Under the pieces are notes generated by a model. The model searched no databases. It saw only the letters and a list, made by a program, of their open reading frames with translations, and was not told the DNA's origin. From the IMG/VR virus record IMGVR_UViG_3300042564_006100, positions 39,828 through 103,827 of that record: DNA of 64,000 bases, one strand, 5' to 3'. Positions within the stretch are counted from its first letter, which is position 1. Each line of letters begins with the position of its first letter. This document shows positions 43,390 to 50,698 of the stretch, piece after piece. The stretch comes from a virus. A program made the translations under genes and the position numbers.

Positions 43390-44054
43390 GATAGCCCCTC
43401 CGCGTCCAGCCAGGATTCCAGATCGGCGAGTGCGGCCCGGACGCATCCGCCGCTGCCCACCGCGATCCGCAATGACGTCTGTTCATCGACCGGCCAATGT
43501 CGGCGGAGCATCGTGGCGATTTCCTCAGTGGACGGAGCGGCGAGCTTGATCGACTGGAAGCGCGTCTGAAACCGCTCGGTGAGCAGGTCGAGCTGCAGAT
43601 TGCTCGTGCCGACCACCGCCCGCCCTGGTGGAAGACGGTCGAGATAACTCAGAAGCAAGTCCTGTGCATCCCGCGTGCACCGATCCATTTCGTTGATGAT
43701 CTTCACCGAATAGACACCGAACAGCGAACAGACACCGAGCGTGCCCATCCACTGTTTCACGGTTTCGACGGTGACGAGCTTGCCGTTGTATTCCTCGATG
43801 GCGAAGCGCGTGCCGGATAAGGCATCGGCTACCATGTCGGCGATGCTGGTCTTGCCGACACCCGGCGGGCCGTAGAGTAGAATCTTCACCGGAACGGCAG
43901 GATCATCGTGGAGCTTGCGCGCCTTGGCGACGAGTCGGCGTGCGACGGTGGCGGCGGGGCCGCAGAGGTCATCGGGTCCGGTAGGTCGCCACGCCAGCGG
44001 AGAGCTTGCGGGGCACGGTGTAGGGTTCGGCAGAATCTTGAAGAGTTGTGACAT
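43386..44054 (-). CDS. AAA+ ATPase, clamp-loader-like
   Basis: A 222-residue AAA+ ATPase: Walker A LYGPPGVGKTSIADMVADAL near residue 62, Walker B VKIINEMDR near residue 120, then VVGTSNLQLDLLTERFQTRF, which has the sensor 1 and arginine-finger layout of clamp loader (RFC/DnaX)-like proteins. A small C-terminal helical lid follows. The start (44054) lies inside the upstream gene (86-bp overlap). A host-interaction or replication role is likely. Confidence 0.7.
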   Translation of the reverse strand: MSQLFKILPNPTPCPASSPLAWRPTGPDDLCGPAATVARRLVAKARKLHDDPAVPVKILLYGPPGVGKTSIADMVADALSGTRFAIEEYNGKLVTVETVKQWMGTLGVCSLFGVYSVKIINEMDRCTRDAQDLLLSYLDRLPPGRAVVGTSNLQLDLLTERFQTRFQSIKLAAPSTEEIATMLRRHWPVDEQTSLRIAVGSGGCVRAALADLESWLDAEGLS

Positions 44055-44208
44055 GGGGATCTTGGTTGGAATTGGTGATGGCCCTGGCGACGGCCACCGC
44101 GCCCTTGCGGTAGAGGGTGACGGCGAGTAGTTCGCCATCAACGATCACCGACCAGTAGCGCGTGGCGTAGCCATCGGGTTTGCGGTATTTTTCGACTGCG
44201 ACCTTCAT
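43969..44208 (-). CDS. Hypothetical phage protein, 79 aa
   Basis: A 79-residue protein (MKVAVEKYRKPDGYATRYWS, then a C-terminal basic part). The ATG at 44208 overlaps the preceding stop (TGATG). Looks like a small beta-hairpin protein with no known domain. Confidence 0.55.
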   Translation of the reverse strand: MKVAVEKYRKPDGYATRYWSVIVDGELLAVTLYRKGAVAVARAITNSNQDPHVTTLQDSAEPYTVPRKLSAGVATYRTR

Positions 44209-44543
44209 CAGAAGTTGTAGTCGTGGAATTGGCGGCGGCCGGGAATGACCGGCTCGCCGTTGGTGGTGCGGAACCAACCATCCTTGCGGCGGCTGGCGCG
44301 GTGTGTCGCCCCTTCGGGATTGAGCGAGTATTGGTAGGTCTGCTCGGTGTTGTTGGTGCAATGACCGCCAAACCCACCGGCGACGAACTCGGGTTTCCAG
44401 TCGTCGAGAACGGCGGTGTCCTCCTGCATCCAGAGGGTCTTACCACTGGGGCTGATGCGGATCACCGTGCAGGCGGTGCGGTCGGAGTAGTGGCAGACGG
44501 TCGCGCCACCTCCGACGGCAGGTGTCCAGTCGGGTGCGCTCAT
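44208..44543 (-). CDS. Hypothetical phage protein, 111 aa
   Basis: A 111-residue protein rich in aromatic and cysteine residues (TVCHYSDRTACTVI, then HCTNNTEQTYQYSL). ATG 44543 overlaps the preceding stop (ATGA). No family recognised; the sequence may form a small beta domain. Confidence 0.55.
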   Translation of the reverse strand: MSAPDWTPAVGGGATVCHYSDRTACTVIRISPSGKTLWMQEDTAVLDDWKPEFVAGGFGGHCTNNTEQTYQYSLNPEGATHRASRRKDGWFRTTNGEPVIPGRRQFHDYNF

Positions 44544-45070
44544 TTGCCCCAGCCCTCCCTCCGACTGCGGGTCTTGATCGTGTTGGGCGAAAGGCCGAAG
44601 TACTCGGCGGTCTGCTTCACGCTGCGGCATTCCTCCCAATGAGCCCGGACCTGCAACCACTGTTCGTCACCGTGGCCGGGATTGCCAGCCTTCTTGGCGG
44701 GCTTGGATGCTTTTGCCTTGGATGCCTTGGCCTTGGGTGGCGTGGTCTCCGCTGGCGTTGGTTCGGGCTCAGCCGCGTCGGCGAACGCGTCGTAACGTCC
44801 CGGGCTGGCCTCGGGTTCTGGACGGGTGAGTGGCACGACGTTCGCGGCTGGCGTGACATTGCCATCACCCCCGGCGAGGATTTCCGCGACGATCTCGCGA
44901 ATCAGTGGCACCGGGATTTCGGTGATGGTGAAGACCAGTCCGTTGAGCGTCTTGCGCCCGATGGTTTGCTTGAGGAACTTCAATGCCTCGCCTCGGGTGC
45001 GGCCCTGGTAGCGGCCTTCGAATACGTTGGTTTCCTTGTCGTCGCAGACGATGTAATACAGTTTGTTCAT
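44540..45070 (-). CDS. HTH-tailed phage protein, 176 aa
   Basis: A 176-residue protein with a folded N-terminal part (LYYIVCDDKETNVFEGRYQG), a Lys/Ala/Pro-rich linker, and a C-terminal HTH (VKQTAEYFGLSPNTIKTRSR). Such a two-part layout is usual for phage regulators that bind DNA through the tail end. The leader (ACCAAACACCACC) is Shine-Dalgarno-free. Confidence 0.55.
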   Translation of the reverse strand: MNKLYYIVCDDKETNVFEGRYQGRTRGEALKFLKQTIGRKTLNGLVFTITEIPVPLIREIVAEILAGGDGNVTPAANVVPLTRPEPEASPGRYDAFADAAEPEPTPAETTPPKAKASKAKASKPAKKAGNPGHGDEQWLQVRAHWEECRSVKQTAEYFGLSPNTIKTRSRREGWGK

Positions 45071-45082
45071 GGTGGTGTTTGG

Positions 45083-45313
45083 TTATGGTTTGGTGTTGGT
45101 GACGTTGCCGTCGGTGTCGATCCGGACGCTGAACGCCAGCAGTCCGGTGGGAGTTTGCTTGGCGAAGTCGGCTCGAAATTCGCGGGCATGAATGCCGGCC
45201 ATCGGATCGACCGGCAGGATGCGCCGGGCGGTGAAGCCGTTTTTCTCAAGACCGCGAATGCTTTGCTGCATCGCCTTGTTCGAATAGGTGTTAGGAATAG
45301 ATGCTGTTGTCAT
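45083..45313 (-). CDS. Small phage protein, 76 aa
   Basis: A 76-residue protein (MTTASIPNTYSNKAMQQSIR...). I chose ATG 45313 because a 60-bp leader found also before two other genes ends at this codon; an upstream ATG at 45385 would place that leader inside the coding sequence. No family recognised. Confidence 0.55.
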   Translation of the reverse strand: MTTASIPNTYSNKAMQQSIRGLEKNGFTARRILPVDPMAGIHAREFRADFAKQTPTGLLAFSVRIDTDGNVTNTKP

Positions 45314-45372
45314 AGCATCCCTCATCTGCCCGTCTGATCGGGCACGTCCATGTCTTTTTTCGTCTTTCTGTT
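45311..45372 (-). promoter_or_regulatory. Three-copy leader element, copy A
   Basis: Minus-strand copy of a leader reading CAGAAAGACGAAAAA, GACATGGAC, a variable middle with GCCCG-ATCAGA-CGGGC, then GGCAGATGAGGGA just before a start codon. Nearly identical copies lie at 47030-47092 and 48017-48077. Promoter or translational control is inferred. Confidence 0.55.
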
Positions 45373-45381
45373 GGATGGTTT

Positions 45382-46083
45382 TCATGATGGAAGCGGGCGG
45401 TTGATTTGGATGGTGCGACCCTTGGTTTCCCCGGCGACGTAGCTGCCGGAATGGAGGTTGCGGCGGCGTTGCGACCGGTTGCGGAGCTTGCCGTAGTGGT
45501 CGGTGACGTAGCGGGTGATGACGGCCTCCTGATCCACCACCACCAGTCCGTATGCCTGGCGCTGGTCGGCGGCGTAGGATTGTTCGGCGCGCTGCTTCGC
45601 TGCTTTGAGTTCAGCGTTGAGTCCGTCGCGCAGTCCCCGGTAGTAGGATGCCTTGTCAGGATTGGCGTGGCTCCGCTTGAATTCGTTCCAACAGCGGAAG
45701 AAGGTCTGCCGCAGGTAGTTGAAGGCGAAGATGGCGAAGTCGATGTCGGCGGCGGCACCGATGATGTCCACCGGAGTCCCGCGCCCATTGGGCATCAGGA
45801 TCGTCTTCACGTTGAAGTGCGCCTGCAGGATCGAGAGGATCATCAAGTCGGCAGGGTTGAGGGTCTTCGGCAGATCGACCTTGCCCTTGTTGACGGTGAA
45901 CGACCCGCCGCCAGATTCGCCGCGTTCCATGCGGAGCAGCGCCGAGTCGATGTTGTGGCGGGTCATCAATTCCTGTGCCTTGGCGAGAGCCACCTTCGCT
46001 TCGTTCTCGGTGGAACCGCGGGAGCGGTCGGCCAGTCGCAGAAGCTTGCGGATTTTATCGAGGATGTCGGATTCGGATTTCAT
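45382..46083 (-). CDS. DUF2786 family protein
   Basis: A 233-residue protein. The N-terminal part matches DUF2786 (DILDKIRKLLRLADRS, then NEAKVALAKAQELMTRHNID). The rest (NYLRQTFFRCWNEFKRS, YYRGLRDGLNAEL) matches the helical domain that follows in phage and host members. Function unknown. Its 5' end is partly duplicated at 47177-47228. The leader CAACCACTGAGATCCC lacks a Shine-Dalgarno sequence. Confidence 0.7.
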   Translation of the reverse strand: MKSESDILDKIRKLLRLADRSRGSTENEAKVALAKAQELMTRHNIDSALLRMERGESGGGSFTVNKGKVDLPKTLNPADLMILSILQAHFNVKTILMPNGRGTPVDIIGAAADIDFAIFAFNYLRQTFFRCWNEFKRSHANPDKASYYRGLRDGLNAELKAAKQRAEQSYAADQRQAYGLVVVDQEAVITRYVTDHYGKLRNRSQRRRNLHSGSYVAGETKGRTIQINRPLPS

Positions 46084-46103
46084 GGGATCTCAGTGGTTGG
46101 GTG

Positions 46104-46394
46104 TTAGATGTCCTCGTCGGGCAGGCCTGCGGTGATGACATCCACCGGGATGTGGGTGGAGCCGTGCGTATCGCAGAGGTCGTCATAGCGGATCTTCGCG
46201 GCCTTGAGTTCGGCGCGTGCGGTGTCCAGATCATCCCAGCTTTCGAGAAAGACCCGGCGCGGACGACCGGCGAGAACCGAGCTTCGTCCGTAGGTCGAGT
46301 GACCGTAGAGCGACGGATTGTTGGAGCGGTAGGTTTCGCCGCGCCCGAATTCGAGAGTCAGGCGGCGGTGCTGTTTGATGTATTCAATGTCCAT
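46104..46394 (-). CDS. Hypothetical phage protein, 96 aa
   Basis: A 96-residue basic protein (MDIEYIKQHRRLTLEFGRGE...). The region VFLESWDDLDTARAELKAAK looks like a helix hairpin. No family recognised; its A/C-rich leader (CAACCAAATACCACC) is typical here. Confidence 0.5.
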   Translation of the reverse strand: MDIEYIKQHRRLTLEFGRGETYRSNNPSLYGHSTYGRSSVLAGRPRRVFLESWDDLDTARAELKAAKIRYDDLCDTHGSTHIPVDVITAGLPDEDI

Positions 46395-46419
46395 GGTGGT
46401 ATTTGGTTGGGGTTGGTGA

Positions 46420-46638
46420 TTAGCGGCGGGCGCGGCGGGAGAACTTGCGGCGACTGGCGGGCGTGTTATCGCGGATGATCTGTGCGACTCGTTCCGTGCT
46501 GCCGTCGGTGAGCCAGATGCCTTCGACTTTGCGGCGTTGAATCTCGGCCTGTGCGAGTGGCAGTTGGTCGCCGAACATGAAATCCGGGGTCATGTTGAGT
46601 TGGGCGTCGGTCCAGTTGGTAAAGTCGATGGGGTTCAT
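46420..46638 (-). CDS. Small phage protein, 72 aa
   Basis: A 72-residue protein (MNPIDFTNWTDAQLNMTPDF..., ending RKFSRRARR) with a basic C-terminus. Probably an early accessory protein; no family recognised. Confidence 0.5.
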   Translation of the reverse strand: MNPIDFTNWTDAQLNMTPDFMFGDQLPLAQAEIQRRKVEGIWLTDGSTERVAQIIRDNTPASRRKFSRRARR

Positions 46639-46661
46639 GATTGCGGTTCTACTGGTTGAAT

Positions 46662-46829
46662 TTAGTGGGAATTGACGGCTTTTTCGGCATCGCTCATTCC
46701 GAGCTTGGAGTAGGCTTCACCGGAGTATCCGGCAGCGGCCCATTCTTCACGGGCCTCGTCGGTGAGCAGTTCAGCGACTTGCTCGATTTCCTCGATGGTC
46801 ATGGCATCAATTTCTGCGGCGGTGTACAT
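46662..46829 (-). CDS. Small phage protein, 55 aa
   Basis: A 55-residue acidic protein (MYTAAEIDAMTIEEIEQVAE..., ending SDAEKAVNSH). Preceded by CCATAAAAACC, the A/C-rich leader type. Short, helical, and without a known family. Confidence 0.5.
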   Translation of the reverse strand: MYTAAEIDAMTIEEIEQVAELLTDEAREEWAAAGYSGEAYSKLGMSDAEKAVNSH

Positions 46830-46861
46830 GGTTTTTATGGTTTGTTGGGGTTGGTATTATT

Positions 46862-47032
46862 TCAGCGGAAGGTCACTTCATCGGGGTGAATTTCGCGGAC
46901 TGCGTGGACTTCCGCGCCGTTCTTATCGACCCATGCGTTCAGTGCTTCGACGCTCTTGAAGGTCTTGCGCCAGGGGGTGGACTTCATGCCTTTAACTCCG
47001 TGGGCCTCGATGTATTGGGTATTTGCTTTCAT
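46862..47032 (-). CDS. Small phage protein, 56 aa
   Basis: A 56-residue protein (MKANTQYIEAHGVKGMKSTP..., ending EIHPDEVTFR). The ATG at 47032 is immediately preceded by the leader element shared with two other genes. It looks like a small DNA- or protein-interacting accessory factor, but no family is recognised. Confidence 0.55.
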   Translation of the reverse strand: MKANTQYIEAHGVKGMKSTPWRKTFKSVEALNAWVDKNGAEVHAVREIHPDEVTFR

Positions 47033-47092
47033 CGTCCTTCATCTGCCAGTCTGACAACTTGAGTCCATGTCTTTTTTCGTCTTTTTTTGTCC
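47030..47092 (-). promoter_or_regulatory. Three-copy leader element, copy B
   Basis: Minus-strand reading: AAAGACGAAAAAAGACATGG, then ACTCAAGTTGTCAGACTGGC, then AGATGAAGGACG before ATG 47032. GACA and TGTC form a dyad 10 bases apart. Nearly identical to copy C at 48017-48077. Confidence 0.6.
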
Positions 47093-47176
47093 CGTTCCGA
47101 ATGCCAGTTAGATGATGAATTGGCATGGTGCATGAGCGTCATAATGCGTGCCAATCACGCGTCATTTCACAATGAG

Positions 47177-47228
47177 GCTTGCGGATTTTTAAGGATGTCG
47201 GATTCGGATTTCATGGGATCTCAGTGGT
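47177..47228. repeat. Duplicate of the 5' end of the DUF2786 gene
   Basis: 52-53 bp nearly identical to 46044-46097, including a perfect 37-bp block (AGGATGTCGGATTCGG ... CTCAGTGGT) that covers the first codons of the DUF2786 gene. It starts in the gap between the ligase and a 56-residue gene. Confidence 0.75.
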
Positions 47229-47242
47229 ATGACTGTTGGGAT

Positions 47243-48019
47243 CTATTCGTAGTTGCGGACGGCAAGGAATGTTGGGAATCGAGGGACTCCATCAGGAGTC
47301 AGTTCGAAGTAGCGGACCGTCACGATGGCACCGATAGCCGGCGGGGTTTCCCTTTCGGCGTCGGTGAATCCGGACCCGGCGCGGAACGTGGTGCCGTCCC
47401 TGAGTTGGCAGACAAGCGCTCCGAGTCGTCCTTCGTGTTTGCCTTCACCGTCTTGATGGCCGATCACGGTGGCCTCGTCGTCGATGAATCGCTTGAGCTT
47501 GCGAAGGTGACCGGACCGCTTGAATTCGTAAGGTGAACGCGGAGCGCGGAGCATGACGCCCTCGCCCTTGCCGTTGAGGATGGACCGCTCGAAATCAAGC
47601 AGTGCGTTGCTGGACTGACAGAGCACCTGCTCGACTATCGAGACATGGCCGGGGAGTTGCAGGGCGAGCAACGTGCGTTGCCGGTCTTCGGTCGGGCCGT
47701 CGGCTTGAACATCAAAGACCAAATATTTAACCGGTGACCAGTCGGCTGTCATGGACCGAACGATGCTCACCGCGTCGTTGAACTTCCCTCGCCCGACGAA
47801 CAGCTCTCCGTCCAGCGGCAGAGCGGGCAGCCCCGCTTTGAACCATGCCGGGGCGTGGAAGATGTTGCCTCCACGGGAGCGGAAATGTTCACCGTCCCAA
47901 ATGGCACGGACTCCGTCGAGTTTCTCTGACATCCACCAGCCGTCCGGCCGCATGGTCTTGTCCCAGTTCTTCGCCAGCATCGGCGGTTTAGTTGTTAGGT
48001 CGGGTGTGTTTGCTTTCAT
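47243..48019 (-). CDS. ATP-dependent DNA ligase
   Basis: A 258-residue minimal ligase: adenylation motif SEKLDGVRAIWDG (lysine nucleophile) near residue 32, LPLDGELFVGRGKF, GEGVMLRAPRSPYEF, and LRKLKRF (motif V). It seals nicks during phage replication. ATG 48019 follows the shared leader element. The missing N-terminal domain is usual for phage and bacterial minimal ligases. Confidence 0.85.
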   Translation of the reverse strand: MKANTPDLTTKPPMLAKNWDKTMRPDGWWMSEKLDGVRAIWDGEHFRSRGGNIFHAPAWFKAGLPALPLDGELFVGRGKFNDAVSIVRSMTADWSPVKYLVFDVQADGPTEDRQRTLLALQLPGHVSIVEQVLCQSSNALLDFERSILNGKGEGVMLRAPRSPYEFKRSGHLRKLKRFIDDEATVIGHQDGEGKHEGRLGALVCQLRDGTTFRAGSGFTDAERETPPAIGAIVTVRYFELTPDGVPRFPTFLAVRNYE

Positions 48020-48077
48020 CGTCCCTCATCTGCCAGTCTGACAACTTGAGTCCATGTCATTTTTCGTCTTTCTGTCC
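48017..48077 (-). promoter_or_regulatory. Three-copy leader element, copy C
   Basis: Minus-strand reading: CAGAAAGACGAAAAATGACA, then TGGACTCAAGTTGTCAGACT, then GGCAGATGAGGGACG before ATG 48019. TGACA and TGTCA flank a 10-base spacer. Homology to copy B continues upstream to about 48150. Confidence 0.6.
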
Positions 48078-48133
48078 GAGTTATCACATGCCCGATAGAC
48101 ACCGAATTGGCACACCTCCTGAACGTCACGATG

Positions 48134-48201
48134 CGTGCCAATCAGGCGTCATTCGGAGCGCTCCGAATGCCGCGTGATTGGCACGTTTCATGAGTGAAAC
48201 G
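48134..48201. repeat. 52-bp palindrome plus second dyad
   Basis: 48134-48185 is a nearly perfect inverted repeat centred on GGAGCGCTCC (arms CGTGCCAATCA ... TGATTGGCACG). A second dyad, CGTTTCA-TGAG-TGAAACG, covers 48184-48201. They lie between the divergent ligase and amidoligase genes, so could be operators, a terminator pair or a recombination site. Confidence 0.6.
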
Positions 48202-48279
48202 ATGCGAAGATATTATGTCTTTTTTTCTCTAACTCCACTTAGCCATGGACGTGAGGTGGCACCATGGCAGATATTACCC

Positions 48280-49086
48280 ATGACAACGCCAACCATGTCC
48301 CGCCGCTTCGGAGTTGAGATCGAATTCCTCTCCACCATTACCAAAGAGCAGGCCGTCATGAGCCTGAGAGCCGCAGGCATCCGGGTCGAATCCTCCTACT
48401 ACACCCACGACACAACGCCCTATTGGAAGATCGTCACCGACGGCTCCTGCGGTTTGGAACTCGTTTCACCGGTCCTCGAAGGTGAGGCCGGCATCGAGGA
48501 AGTCCGCATCGCCGCCGCCGCACTGGAAGCCGCCGGTGCCCAAGTGGACAAGCGCTGCGGACTTCATGTCCATTTCGACGCCCGCACGATGTCGCTCAAA
48601 GCGGTGAAGAACCTCTTCAAACTCTGGCTGAAATTCGAGGACGTTCTGGACACCTTCCAACCGCAGTCACGCCGGGGCAATAACAACACCTACTGCCGCA
48701 CGAACCTCGAAAGCGGAGTCTCTGACAGCGAGGATCACCGAGGACAATGCTTCCGGGTGTTCCGCAAAATCGACGCCTGCAAGAACATGGATCAAATGAA
48801 GCAGCTCTACCCCTGTCGCTATCGGAAGCTGAACATACAATCCTACTTCCGCCATCAGACGCTCGAAGTCCGCCACCATTCGGGCACCACCGATCCAGCC
48901 AAGATCACCAACTGGGTGCGGTTGATGGCCCGCATGTTCGACGCCGCCGAAGCCGCCGCCACTGTCCGCAACCGCCCGGTGGACACCGGCCTCGGCATGA
49001 ACCGCATGAAGTGGTTCTTCCAAGCCATCGACGCCCGCGGGGTCACCAAATTCTACACTGAGCGTGCCAAAAAACTGGCCGCCTGA
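48280..49086 (+). CDS. Amidoligase (Amidoligase_2 family)
   Basis: A 268-residue COOH-NH2 ligase of the glutamine synthetase-like fold. Conserved segments are RFGVEIEFLS, WKIVTDGSCGLELVSPVLEG, CGLHVHFDART and QSRRGNNNTYC. Members join amino groups to carboxylates and are predicted to tag proteins or make peptides; several occur in phages. It is on the plus strand inside a minus-strand phage operon and begins a three-gene unit. ATG 48280 was chosen over the in-frame 48178 and 48295. Confidence 0.82.
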   Translation: MTTPTMSRRFGVEIEFLSTITKEQAVMSLRAAGIRVESSYYTHDTTPYWKIVTDGSCGLELVSPVLEGEAGIEEVRIAAAALEAAGAQVDKRCGLHVHFDARTMSLKAVKNLFKLWLKFEDVLDTFQPQSRRGNNNTYCRTNLESGVSDSEDHRGQCFRVFRKIDACKNMDQMKQLYPCRYRKLNIQSYFRHQTLEVRHHSGTTDPAKITNWVRLMARMFDAAEAAATVRNRPVDTGLGMNRMKWFFQAIDARGVTKFYTERAKKLAA

Positions 49087-49095
49087 TTTCCACCA

Positions 49096-49374
49096 ATGAC
49101 AATGACCACCATGAACACCGAATACCATACCATCGACGGCGCGACATTCTCCGCAGTCGATGCCACCGACCTGATGACCAAGCTCCGGGCCGACAGCTTC
49201 AACCCGGAAGCCGACCTGCCGTCCTACTGCCGAGCCACCGCTCGTGCGTCCAAGATGCAGACCGGCAAACCGCACCGCCAGTGGCCGCCGAAGGCACTGG
49301 TCGAAGACATGCTCGCCTCTGGCCTGATCGCCACCGGCAAGCGCCATCCGGAATGGGGAACCACCAACGACTGA
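49096..49374 (+). CDS. Small protein of the amidoligase unit, 92 aa
   Basis: A 92-residue protein (MTMTTMNTEYHTIDGATFSA..., ending ATGKRHPEWGTTND) lying 9 bp after the amidoligase. It could be a partner or substrate of the ligase; no family recognised. Several starts are possible (ATG at 49096, 49102 and 49111). Confidence 0.6.
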   Translation: MTMTTMNTEYHTIDGATFSAVDATDLMTKLRADSFNPEADLPSYCRATARASKMQTGKPHRQWPPKALVEDMLASGLIATGKRHPEWGTTND

Positions 49375-49380
49375 ACGGCC

Positions 49381-49659
49381 ATGGCATACCGAATCATGGA
49401 ACCGCGCTTCCCGCTCGGGAAAACCGTGGCAACTCCCGGAGCGATGGCACTCGGAATCGACCTGGCATCCTACATGCACCGCCACCACTGCGGCGATTGG
49501 GGTGACCTCGACGAATGCGACAAGCAGGCGAACGAGGATGCCCTGATCCACGGCGACCGCATTCTCAGCCACTACAAGCTCGGCGGAGGCCGGCGCATCT
49601 ACATCATCACCGAATGGGACAGGGCCTCGACATGTGTCATGCTCCCCGAGGAGTATTGA
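49381..49659 (+). CDS. Plasmid-type conserved hypothetical protein
   Basis: A 92-residue protein with the pattern FPLGKTVATPGAMALGIDLA, then HHCGDWGDLDECDKQANEDA, then IYIITEWDRASTCVMLPEEY. This corresponds to a well-known small protein carried by plasmids and conjugative elements; function unknown. It is 6 bp after the previous gene, in one plus-strand unit with the amidoligase. Confidence 0.7.
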   Translation: MAYRIMEPRFPLGKTVATPGAMALGIDLASYMHRHHCGDWGDLDECDKQANEDALIHGDRILSHYKLGGGRRIYIITEWDRASTCVMLPEEY

Positions 49660-49969
49660 TCCACGCGACGATGCGCTCGATGAAGTCGAGATCGAGCTGC
49701 TTCTCAGTCAGACGGATGACGGTCCAGCCCGCCAACACGGCTTCGAGATACTTCTCGGCGTCCTTGGCGTAACCCGCTCCGCGGTTGTGCCGACCAGCTC
49801 CGCGCTGGAAAATCCCGCCCTCGATTTCGATCAGTGTGCGGCTTGCAACATGTGCAAAGTCGGCGCGCCACAAACGGGAAGCATGGAACCTCACTTCCCG
49901 CTCCAGGGGCGGACCTTGCGCCACCCTCCAGAGTAGCAGAAACCTTGATTCCAAGCGGGATGTAGCCAT
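49637..49969 (-). CDS. DUF559/Vsr-like endonuclease
   Basis: A 110-residue protein with the DUF559/Vsr-type fold: FHASRLWRADFAHVASRTLI, then EIEGGIFQRGAGRHNRGAGY, then a C-terminal helix starting LAGWTVIRLTEKQLD. D and E residues in the beginning of these segments would form the PD-(D/E)XK site. ATG 49969 lies 15 nt after a TTGACT box. It overlaps the convergent amidoligase-unit gene by 23 bp. Confidence 0.65.
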   Translation of the reverse strand: MATSRLESRFLLLWRVAQGPPLEREVRFHASRLWRADFAHVASRTLIEIEGGIFQRGAGRHNRGAGYAKDAEKYLEAVLAGWTVIRLTEKQLDLDFIERIVAWINTPRGA

Positions 49970-50114
49970 TTCCCTGGCGTCCGGAGTCAACGTCCCGAGC
50001 GTCCGTTATGTGGGAAACGCGAAAACAATTTATCACGTAAATTCAATGAGGGTCGGAACATCCCCGCCAGCAGTCTGGACGGCTAGAAGACTCCCTACTC
50101 GGTTCAGGCCGTTC

Positions 50115-50492
50115 TCAGACATGCCCCTTCTTTCGTGCCCACATGTCGCGGGCGTTGTGGGATCTGCTTGCCCACTCAAGGTTATCGACACGGTTGTTTT
50201 CCCTGTTGCCGTCAATGTGATTGACCACGGGATGGCTCTTCGGATTTTCCAGAAATTCCATGGCCACGACCCTGTGTGCCAACATCCACTTCTGATAGCC
50301 ATCGATCATCAGACCGATGTGGATGTATCCGTTGTGAGCTTTCGTCCCTTTGAGCGAACCTCTGATTAGGTGCCTAAACTTACCAAACGTCGAAACCTCG
50401 TATCCCGGGGCGTAAGTGATGGGCCTCCAGCTCTCTTCGCCAATGCCCATGCCCGGGGATTTCGTTTCGAAGATGTCGAACGTCATCTGCAT
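50115..50492 (-). CDS. HNH endonuclease with NUMOD4 domain
   Basis: A 125-residue free-standing homing-type endonuclease. The N-terminal NUMOD4 segment is WRPITYAPGYEVSTFGKFRH. The HNH_3 domain follows with HRVVAMEFLENPKSHPVVNH, then IDGNRENNRVDNLEWAS. It would cut a recognition site in other phages, favouring its own spread. The start overlaps the stop of the upstream gene (TAATG). Confidence 0.85.
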   Translation of the reverse strand: MQMTFDIFETKSPGMGIGEESWRPITYAPGYEVSTFGKFRHLIRGSLKGTKAHNGYIHIGLMIDGYQKWMLAHRVVAMEFLENPKSHPVVNHIDGNRENNRVDNLEWASRSHNARDMWARKKGHV

Positions 50493-50683
50493 TACTCTTC
50501 GCCCCTTCGATTCGCTTCAATCGTGATCGTTATCTTGGCGCACTGCACGTTGCAGGTTTGAGCCTGTGCCATCGCGGCAATCACGTCCGGTGTGAGGTCG
50601 ATGGACGTTTGCCCTGGCAGTTCAACCATGAACCGCGCCCCTTCATTGAGGAGACGCGTAAGTCGCTGGATTGGTGTGGTCAT
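50492..50683 (-). CDS. Small phage protein, 63 aa
   Basis: A 63-residue protein (MTTPIQRLTRLLNEGARFMV..., ending ITIEANRRGEE), translationally coupled to the HNH gene (TAATG). Helical with a beta tail; no family recognised. Confidence 0.5.
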   Translation of the reverse strand: MTTPIQRLTRLLNEGARFMVELPGQTSIDLTPDVIAAMAQAQTCNVQCAKITITIEANRRGEE

Positions 50684-50698
50684 GATGGGGTGAGTGGT

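Noticed and set aside
47087-47536. 149-residue plus-strand frame containing the duplicated block
   Set aside because: Made of intergenic repeats and antisense ligase sequence; no domain.
48667-49572. 301-residue minus-strand frame opposite the amidoligase
   Set aside because: The amidoligase motifs on the plus strand are clear; the minus frame has no recognisable motif and crosses gene borders.
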